Source: Primula veris
Lineage: Eukaryota > Streptophyta > Magnoliopsida > Ericales > Primulaceae
Assembly (NCBI GenBank): GCA_963682055.1
Contig: OY821742.1
Coordinates: 22,880,560-22,944,559 of the forward strand
DNA length: 64,000 nucleotides
Reading direction: 5' to 3'
Shown: positions 7,790 through 16,236 of the stretch, one piece after another
Position numbering within the stretch: position 1 is the stretch's first letter
Layout of the letters: each line of letters opens with the position of its first letter
Translations under genes and position numbers: made by a program
Notes under the pieces: model-generated
Told to the model about the DNA's origin: nothing
Database searches by the model: none
What the model saw: only the letters and a program-made list of their open reading frames with translations

Positions 7790-10700
7790 ATGATTACTGT
7801 AAGTGATTTTTCGTTCTCCCCCCTTCCCCCTTTTAGGAGTTGTATTTGATTTGTCGTTGTGGTCGTAGGTGTGTCGTTGGTATATGGTTCAGGTTATCTA
7901 TATATGTCTGATGATTCTTATGTATCTGGTTAATGTGTGTGTGTTGGGGGGGGGGTGGCGCTCGTTATATTGATGTGGTTCTTGTTTGTGTATTTGGTTA
8001 GTATATTGATGGACTTTTGATGATCTTTGGATAGGAAATTTTGACCCAAAGTGTGGCCCAAGTTGGCACATTCGTGGAAAAGGATTTTAAAGAGCTCGCC
8101 GGAATACCCGACAACGTACATATTCGGCTTCCTATTTCTGACGAGGAGGTGCTGGGATTTGTTCCTGCCGGCGAGGTAGCTGTGCGTTCGTCGGCATTCT
8201 TTACTGGGGGTCTTCGACTTCCTTTTACAAATTGGGTGGCCTCGTTTTTTGAGACCGTCCAAATTGCTCCGGCCCAACTGGCCCTAAATGGTTACCGTAC
8301 TCTGAATGGTATCCAAAGGCTATCGGAGTTGTCCGGAATACCGATTGAACTGAAGGACGTCTTTGGAGTCTATAGTTTGAGCTTTGAGCGTCGCAGCTCG
8401 TATTTGAAGACTCTGCGTGCCTTTTGCCGGCTCGTTATCGGTTTGCCGGATACCAACAAAGAGCGTAATCTTGGTATTGTAATTGCTTCTGGTGCATGGG
8501 GTTGTGCGGGACACCAGATTCCTGGACCGGCTACCAATGCTCCCATTATGCCAGACCTCGGCGCTCCCAATGTAGAGGCTCTGTTAGCTCTTTGGAAATG
8601 GTGGGGGCCTGGACCTACGCCGGATCCTGCGAGTCGTACTGCTCCCATGCTGCTCGGTTACCCTATGGGGTCGGTGACCAAGGGGAATCCTGCACCCGAG
8701 ATCCCCAAAGAGCCCGAGGAGGAATTCTTAAAGGTGGTCCGGGCTCGATGTGCTACTCGGCTTGGGAAAAAAGCCGTTCGTTCTAAGCGTCGTGCATCTG
8801 ACCCTGTCGTTGAAACAACGAAGAGGGCTAGGGGAACCGATACATCGGTTACCGAGGAAGATGCTAACGTTGGCTCGGGCGAGGGGGTGTTTGCTGCTTC
8901 CCAAGGGGATACCGCCGAGGATGCCTCTGCGCCGGGCGAGGTATGTGTATATGTATTATGATTTTCTTGTCTTTTGGTTGTTTGTCATTTTGTTCGCTAG
9001 TGCTTTGCTTTATTAGTCATCTTGTTTCAGCTACTGACTTCTCCATTGGTTACCCTCGCTCTTGCCCGGTCTATGGGTATTATTGTGTTTCAGGGGTCGA
9101 TCGACGATGTATTCGGGCATATGAACCTCTTGACTAACATGGGAGAGGGTACGATGACTTTGCCTGTCATCTCGCCTATCCCCACCGAGGATCCGATAGA
9201 TTTGCCCGTTTGCTCGCCCCTCCGTACTGAGGAAGAGTTCGAGCATAGGGCCCCTGAGATTGATCAGTTGGAGGAGGACGTGGGGGTGGAAATGGAAGGC
9301 AGCGAAGAGAATGCCGGGGATGTTGTGACGGGTGTCGAGGATGAGGCTCTCGACGGATCCGAGAAGGTGTTGGTTGACGGGGTTGCAATGACCCGTTACA
9401 TTGACCGATGTAGGGGTGAACTGCTGGAGCAACCGCGAACCTTGAAGATGGGGTATACGGCTCTGAAACCCCTTGTGTTCAAGGATGCAGAAAGACTATC
9501 TGCCCAACCTACAATGTCGGTTATAGAGCAGGCCCACGCGGATGCGCTGAGGGTACGTGGGGCTCGTATTTCGCTATATAGGTCTGGTACTTGTATTTTA
9601 TTTGGAATATAATGTGTTGAAGTGCAGATTGCTGTGAGTACCGTGGCGCTACGGGATCAGCTGGGAGCTCTAGGGGCTGAGAAAGAGAAGCTGGTGGCCG
9701 AGAAGGAGAAATTGGGCGCCGAGAAGAAAACCCTGGGCGAGAATTATGACAAGCTGTCGGTGGACTTTCTGCACCTGACCGAGGATGTTGAGAAATGGAA
9801 GGCGGAAAAAGAGAGCATGGTCGTTAAGTACGGCGAACTAGAGGAGGAGAACTTGCTCCTGGCAGAGGACGTGGAAGCCGAAAAGGCTAAGGTGTCTGCC
9901 CTGAAAACGGCACATGCGGAGGAGCGGACAAAGTTAGCGATGATGGCCAACTTCTCTATATACTGCGCTCATGTGCGGGCGCTCAATTTCGCGAATGTTC
10001 CTTTGTCGGATAGGGCGTGGTCGGAGTTGGTGTATCCGTGTCCGCATGGTGCATCGCCGAAACCCTTGGACTGGGCGAATCTTCGTGAAAAAGAGCTTCC
10101 TCGGCTACCGGGACAGACAATTTCGACAGCGCTGCGTCCTCGCTCTATGTCGGCCCCGTCCACTCCTCGACCGGATGCTACTGTTGTTCCCCCACCAGTA
10201 TCTCCTCAGGTAGAACCTTGACTATCTTTCTAGCAGTATGTTTTTTTTTTTTTTTTTTTTTTTTTTTTGGTCTCTTGTGTATCTAGAAACAGATTCTTTT
10301 GGGGAAGTGATAATATAGGTGCTGTGGTTTCTTTCTGTTGGGCTTTCTTGGGTTAATTTCTTTTGATGGTCGTCATATTTTGAAGGATGTGAAAACAAAA
10401 TATTGTCAGGTACCAAATAACCCCCTTGCCATGGTGGTCTGGACCTCGCCTAGTCGTAGTGTAGGTGACGTAATGGAAGATTTGAAAAGATCTAACGCGT
10501 CCCTGACCGCGAAATTGACTTGTGCTTATCAGGAAATCGAGGGTCTGAATATTCATATTTCCAACTTGGCGATCCGGTTACGTGATTTGGGAGAGAAATT
10601 TAGTAAAAAGACCGCCCATTATATGGCAAATAAGGGTAAAGCAAAGGAACTTCTCGGTGCCCTACGACGTTCTCGTGATGAAGCCCGAGGTCGTGTGACG

Positions 10701-11003
10701 AGCTTGAGCTTGGTCCTTGGGGCCGTTTTCGAGGACGCGGATCTGCTGCTATCCTTTGCCAAAGCGTATTGGGCCCGAGCTCGCGCCTTAGAGGTGCAGG
10801 AGCATATAAAAGGAATGAGTGGTGTGTCCCGGGCAGAGCGCATGGTGGATGCGAAGGCCGGGGTAACTGAAACCACTGTTGCCTTGAACCGAATCGAGGC
10901 GGTCATTCGTGAGCGTTTGGGGACGCAAATTAATTCATTGCGAGATATTCATTTTGCCGATGTAGTAGAGACTTTGGCGTCTGTTGAGGGGTTGTCGGAT
11001 TAA
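7790..11003 (+). CDS. Spliced antisense gene: PF04195-like gypsy-type transposase domain plus coiled coils (about 870 aa)
   Basis: I infer five exons: 7790-7798 (M-I-T, donor GTAAGT), 8035-8940 (donor GTATGT), 9031-9552 (or from 9094; donor GTACGT), 9628-10209 (donor GTAGAA), 10410-11003. Every junction falls between codons (phase 0) and all frames are open, giving about 870 aa. Exon 2 (RLPFTNWVASFFETV, LNGYRTLNGIQRL, LRAFCRLVIGLPDT) resembles the plant putative gypsy-type transposon domain PF04195, known from antisense ORFs of Tat-like elements. Exon 3 is acidic. Exon 4 is coiled coil (EKEKLVAEKEKLGAEKKTLG) with a Pro-rich end. Exon 5 is helical. AATAAA overlaps the stop (11002-11007). The biochemical function of the family is unknown; the transposase name does not rest on a visible catalytic site. 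Confidence 0.72.
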
Positions 11004-11007
11004 TAAA
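11002..11007 (+). terminator. Poly(A) signal AATAAA at the stop of the antisense gene
   Basis: AATAAA overlaps the TAA at 11001-11003. If used, it ends the transcript before the 11101 ORF and makes that ORF separate. Confidence 0.4.
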
Positions 11008-11100
11008 ATAGCTTGTTTTGTCGTTTTCTCTTTTTTTTTTTTTATATTCATCTCTTCTCGTTCTTCTCCCCCCCTCTTTTTTTTATAGGCACATGCTACT

Positions 11101-11739
11101 ATGTCGCACCAGGCTGGTTCTCCATGCCTAGTTAACCCGGGGTTAGGACCTACTGGTGCTGCCCGGGACGAGGTCTCATCTGGTGCGGCTAGTGAGGTGC
11201 CTGACAGGTGGCCCTACATTGTTTTGATGAGCAAAAATGTCAAATTGACCGACCAATGTGCTCGACTGCGGACCAAGCTGAAAACCCAGGCGGCCTCTTT
11301 TCGAGAATACGTTCGCCGTGCCGAGCATGCTGTTGAGGTTCAGGAGCGTCGTTTGGATCGATATTGGCGTGCAAAGGACGAGTACTTCGGCAAATTAAAG
11401 TTGCTTGTGACCAAGGCCAACGTGTTGGTGAAGTATTTCCGTTTGTCCCGTGCCAGATACGATGCTTCCGCAGCTATGATCGAAGCTCGCCGTAACCTCT
11501 CCTTTGACGATGATCGCCGTAAAGCGGCCTCAGATGCTCACGAGTTCGCCAAAGAAGCCGAGTTCAACGCGCGGCTTCAGACGCTGACTTGTGTTGGGGC
11601 TCATACGACCAATTTTGATGCCCTCATTTCTGAGGAGCGTTTTGATGGTGATGAGTCTGATGGGTACACAACGACGGATGACGAAGAGATTGAGCTCGGT
11701 CAATTACCGTCATGCTCCTCCTGCAGTAGCTCTTCTTAA
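11101..11739 (+). CDS. 212-aa helical ORF with acidic/Ser tail; separate gene or alternative last exon
   Basis: Intact ORF starting MSHQAGSPCLVNPG. Residues 45-160 are helical and charged (REYVRRAEHAVEVQERRLDR). The end is acidic then Ser/Cys (DESDGYTTTDDEEIELGQ, then CSSCSSSS). A pyrimidine-rich acceptor (TTTTATAG|GC, exon from 11089) precedes it and is in frame with the ATG. It could therefore be a sixth exon of the preceding gene if a donor such as GGG|GTAACT at 10863 is used; that junction is also phase 0. Equally it could be independent, although no convincing TATA box is seen. No family is recognised. The tail resembles the Ser/acidic ends of mini-genes 1 and 2. Confidence 0.6.
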   Translation: MSHQAGSPCLVNPGLGPTGAARDEVSSGAASEVPDRWPYIVLMSKNVKLTDQCARLRTKLKTQAASFREYVRRAEHAVEVQERRLDRYWRAKDEYFGKLKLLVTKANVLVKYFRLSRARYDASAAMIEARRNLSFDDDRRKAASDAHEFAKEAEFNARLQTLTCVGAHTTNFDALISEERFDGDESDGYTTTDDEEIELGQLPSCSSCSSSS

Positions 11740-12031
11740 ATGAATCTCTTTAGTGTCGATGATCTTCTTGTTGCCTCCGTAATGCGGGCGAGGACTATTT
11801 ATGTTATTTCTTTATTCCTGTTTTGTACCTTTCCATTGCCGTATTGCTATTTAATTGATTGGATCGATTTTTCCTTGCTAAATCATTTGTTATTTCGTTA
11901 TTCCTGTTTTGGAGATGCTTCTTGTTGATATTTTGTTGTTTAGATTGATTCTCCTTCATTGTTTTAGCCAATTTATATTGCATCGCCGCCGTAATGTGGA
12001 CCTGAATAATTCCTTGCATTGTACCTGCATA
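11740..12031. other. Spacer between antisense block and tandem array
   Basis: About 290 bp, T-rich, no supported gene. It may serve as 3' UTR for the 11101 ORF. Confidence 0.5.
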
Positions 12032-13077
12032 TAAATTTCATAGTATTCCTAGGCGTTCCTTCGGTAACACGCCATGTTGGGAATTTCATAGTATTCCTAG
12101 GCACTTCGGCCATGTTGGGAATTTTATAGTATTCCTAGACGTTCCTTCGGTAACACGCCATTTACGGAATTTCATAGTCATCCTAGGCACTTCGGCCATG
12201 TTGAGAATTTCATAGTATTCCTAGACGTTCCTTCGGTAACACGCCATTTACGGAATTTCATAGTCTTCCTAGGCACTTCGGCCATGTTGGGAATTTTATA
12301 GTATTCCTAGACGTTCCTTCGGTAACACGCCATTTACGGAATTTCATAGTCTTCCTAGGCACTTCGGCCATGTTGGGAATTTTATAGTATTCCTAGACGT
12401 TCCTTCGGTAGCACGCCATTTACGGAATTTCATAGTCTTCCTAGGCACTTCGGCCATGTTGGGAATTTTATAGTATTCCTAGACGTTCCTTCGGTAACAC
12501 GCCATTTACGGAATTTCATAGTCTTCCTAGGCACTTCGGCCATGTTGGGAATTTCATAGTATTCCTAGACGTTCCTTCGGTAACACGCCATTTACGGAAT
12601 TTCATAGTCTTTCTAGGCACTTCGGCCATGTTGGGAATTTCATAGTATTCCTAGACGTTCCTTCGGTAACACGCCATTTACGGAATTTCATAGTCTTCCT
12701 AGGCACTTCGGCCATGTTGGGAATTTCATAGTATTCCTAGACGTTCCTTCGGTAACACGCCATTTACGGAATTTCATAGTATTTTTAGGCACTTCGGCCA
12801 TGTTGAGAATTTCATAGTATTCCTAGACGTTCCTTCGGTAACACGCCATTTACGGAATTTCATTGTATTTCTAGGCACTTCGGCCATGTTGAGAATTTCA
12901 TAGTATTCCTAGACGTTCCTTTGGTAACACGCCATTTGCGGAATTTCATAGTATTTCTAGGCACTTCGGCCATGTTGAGAATTTCATAGTATTCCTAGAC
13001 GTTCCTTCGGTAACACGCCATTTACGGAATTTCATTGTATTTCTAGGCACTTCGGCCATGTTGAGAATTTCATAGTA
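12032..13077. repeat. 86-bp tandem array, 12 copies
   Basis: The unit is 86 bp, made of a 48-bp half (with CTAGACGTTCCTTCGGTAAC) and a related 38-bp half (with CTAGGCACTTCGGCCATG). Both start with CATAGTATTCCTAG-like sequence and end with GGAATTT. The 48-bp half recurs at exactly 86-bp steps from 12054 to 13000 (12 copies). Copies are very similar, with small changes accumulating toward the right end. The array follows the pol stop on the minus strand, the 3' untranslated position where Tat-lineage elements often carry tandem repeats that can seed satellites. There are no spacers, so it is not CRISPR. Confidence 0.93.
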
Positions 13078-13182
13078 TTAGTAGACAGCATAATAATATA
13101 TTTCATTCATTCAAAAGAAGAAAGATAATGCCATTAAGCAAGAAGGGTAAGGTAGCACCTGTACTTGTATTCGGAGCATTGC

Positions 13183-15210
13183 CTATACGTAGTACTTCTT
13201 TAAGTTAGCCACATTCCAAGAATTCTTTTCCCCTCGGCTGTTGGCGAACAGGACGCTTTTGATTTTGTAAGAGACTGGACTTGTTTGCTTGACGATTTCG
13301 TATGGGCCTTCCCAGGTAGGGCTTAGTTTGTCGTGTATTTCGTTGCGGGTATAGACCGTCACTCGTCGCAGCACCAGTTCTCCTACCATGAATTCTTTAG
13401 ACCCTTTTACTCTCTTGTCATAGGTTTGCTTTACGCTTTGTTGGTACTTAGCTAGGGTAAGGGCCGCTATCTCTCGTTTCTCGTCTATCATGTCGAGCTC
13501 TTCTCTCATTCTTTGTTCATTATTTCCCTGCTCGACCAACGTCGTTCGGAGTGTGGGTAGCCCGATCTCTGTCGGTATGATGGCCTCAACACCGTATGCT
13601 AAGCTAAACGGGGTTTCCTTGGTGCCCGTCTTGGGTGTAGTTCAGCACGACCATAAAACGTTGAGTAGCCGCTCGGGCCACCTCCCCTTTGCTTGTTCAA
13701 GGGTGGTCTTGATGCCGTCTAATATTGTTCGGTTTGACACTTCGGCTTGCCCGTTTCCCTGTGGGTATGTCGGCGTCGAATAGAACTTTCGGATACCGAG
13801 TTCCTCGTACCACAGCTGTAAATTGGCATCTTTGAACTGGGTTCCGTTGTCGGCGACTATAGCATACGGTATACCGAACCTAGTTATGATGTATTCCCAA
13901 ATGAATTGTTTGACGTTGCTGGCTTTGATTTCTCGGAGGGTTTTAGCTTCGACCCATTTGGTGAAATAATCAGTCGCAACGATAAGATATTCCACATTCC
14001 CAGGTGCCCTTGGGAGTTTACCGACCAAATCAATTGCCCATTGAGCGAACGGCCATGGTGCTGATACCGGGGTCATCATAGATGAAGGGAGCCGTGGTAT
14101 CTTGGCGAATCGTTGGCACTTGTCGCATCGTTGGACGTATGCATCGGCGTCTCGCTTGATATAGGGCCACCAATATCCTTGGGTCACTGCCTTGTTTGCA
14201 AGGGATCGCCCTTTGATGTGTGCTCCGCAAGATCCTTCGTGGATTTCCTCCAAGACCGGCAGTTGTAGCTCGGTCGGGACGCACAGTAGATGTGGTCCCC
14301 GGTAACTGGATTTGTATAGTTTATCGTCCTCGGATAGCCAGAAGCGAGAAGCTTTTCTTGTAATTTTCAGCGCTTTTATCTTGTCGACCGGAAGCGTCCC
14401 ACTTCGCAGATAATGGGTCATGTCCTCCATCCATCCTAATTCGTATTGTATCGATGTCACCCGGTTTACCCTTTTTATTATGCTCGGGGTCGGCAGTAGT
14501 TCCACTGTGATCGACCGGGTGTCGGTCAATGTTAATGTCGAGGCTAGGGTGGCCAATGCATCGGCATGTGCATTCTCGGTGCGATTGATTCTTACTAACT
14601 CGCACTGTTCGAAGGTTGCCATCAAGCTTTGGACTTTCTCTTGGTAGAGGATCATTCTATCATCTTTCGCTTGGTACTCGCCGATGGCTTGATTGACGAT
14701 GAGCATGGAGTCTGAGCTTGCAATTAAGTGGGAGCATCCGAGGGACCGGGCAATAAGCATGCCATTTATCATGGCCTCGTATTCTGCCTCATTGTTGGTA
14801 GCTCGGAAGCCCAGTTTTATGCTTTTTTCGATGATTGCTCCCTCTCTAGACTTTAGGACGATCCCTGCTCCTGATCCGTCCTTGGTGGCTGATCCGTCGA
14901 CATGTATCTGCCAGTGTGATTGTGGAGAGAGTGCCAAAGGCTCGTCATAGCCTTCGGTGAATTCTGCGACGAAATCGGCCAGGACTTGTCCCTTTATGGC
15001 ATGGCGGGGTGCGAACTCGATATGAAATTGGGATAGCTCGACCCCTCAGGCGGCAACTCGGCCGCTAATGTCCGTCCGTCGAAGTGACTCTTTAATATGA
15101 AATTTTGTGTATACCCGGACCTGATGAGCTATGAAATAGTGTGGCAACTTCCTGGTTGCGACGACCAATGCCAGGCACAGCTTTTCCAAGGGTAGATAAC
15201 GTGTTTCGGC
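13183..15210 (-). pseudogene. Gypsy RNase H and integrase, with stops
   Basis: The longest open piece (13642-14937, 431 aa) holds a second, plant-type RNase H (IHVDGSATKDGSGAG near residue 11, NNEAEYEAM near 48, ASSDS near 73). It continues with the integrase zinc domain (HEGSCGAH to CDKC, about 233-275). The catalytic core follows, with Asp in WAIDLVGKL, Asp in VADNGTQF and Glu in GQAEVSN. A stop at about 13642 separates the C-terminal part (13183-13539, GELVLRRV to ANLKKYYV). Further stops lie at about 15050 and 15211. The stop contexts suggest C-to-T or G-to-A transitions, as expected from deamination of methylated DNA. The RNase H before integrase supports Tat placement. No functional polyprotein can be made from this copy. 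Confidence 0.88.
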
Positions 15211-16236
15211 TTAGACCAGAGTCTTGCTGACGAAGTAGATCGGAAATTGTTCGCGACCTTCTTCTCTTAGGATGACCGCGCTCACAGCTGTAGCGGAAAC
15301 TGCTAGGTAGCATGCCAGAATGTCTCCTCTGTTCGGCCTTACTAGCAGTGGCAATGTCCTTAAGTACTCTTTGAGATTGTTGAATGAAGCTTCACATTCC
15401 GGGTCCCAGACGAATTTTCTATCCTTCTTGAGTGATTCGAAAAATGGCCGTCCCTTATCTGCGGATCGGCTAATGAACCTGCTCAGCGCGGCCATCATTC
15501 CCGTGAGCTCTTGTACCTGTTTCTTATTCTTGGGCGCTGCTAGGTTTCGTAGAGCCGTTATTTGATCGGGATTAGCCTCTATTCCTCGTCGGCTAACCAT
15601 ATGCCCCAAGAATTTCCCTTTGCTGATGCCAAATGCACACTTGCTCGCATTGAGTTTCAGTTTGTGCTCGCCCAGCGTTCGGAAAACATCCCTGATATCT
15701 TGCAGGTGGGATGTGGCTCTTTCGCTTTTGACGACCATGTCGTCTATGTATACCTCCATCGTCTTCCCTATATGATCTCGACATACTCTTGTTATCATCC
15801 TTTGGTATGTTGCTCCCGCATTGCGTAGGCCGAACGGCATTACCGTATAGCAATAATTTCCCAAAGGTGAAAGTGGTCAAGGAAGGTCAAGGAAGGTCAT
15901 CCGTTCGCGGGCGAGGGGAATTTGATGGTATCCTGAATATGCGTCAAGGAAGGTCATCCGTTCTGCCCCCGCAGTTGCGTCCACCAGTTGATCAATCCTC
16001 GGAAGGGGAAAGTGGTCCCTCGGGCAGGCTTTGTTGAGGTTTGTGAAGTCTATACATACTCTCTCCTTCCCGTTCTTCTTAGGGACGACAACCGGGTTGG
16101 ACAACCATTTTGGATAGTAAACCTCTCTTATGGCTCCAGCCTCCAATAACTTTTGTACTTCAGCGATTATAGCTGCTCTGTGCTGTACAGACACCTTCCT
16201 GGCTTGTACTCGGTGTTTACACTTAGGTGGTGGCAT
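15211..16236 (-). pseudogene. Gypsy reverse transcriptase with native RNase H start, frame broken
   Basis: The first piece (15877-16236) has LLEAGAIREVYYPKWLSNPV and IDFTNLNKACPRDHFPLP, the fingers and palm of Ty3/gypsy RT. The second (15211-15864) has MPFGLRNAGATYQR, the catalytic VYIDDMVVKS motif, then FVSKTLV at the start of RNase H. A frameshift separates gag-pro from RT near 16195. A locally duplicated insertion (about 15878-15962, the same 20-nt block at both ends) breaks the frame between the two pieces. A stop at 15211 closes the second piece. The family call is secure; the copy is inactive. Confidence 0.9.

Noticed and set aside
9031..9432. Minus-strand ORFs opposite the antisense gene
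   Set aside because: They mirror GC-richer coding sequence of the plus strand and have no recognisable domain or splice structure.
10338..10409. Start of exon 5 ORF at 10338
   Set aside because: This part is intron: the acceptor TATTGTCAG ends at 10409 and the in-frame exon begins at 10410.
12032..13077. CRISPR-like regular repeats
   Set aside because: Repeats are contiguous 86-bp units without unique spacers, and the host is a plant nuclear genome.
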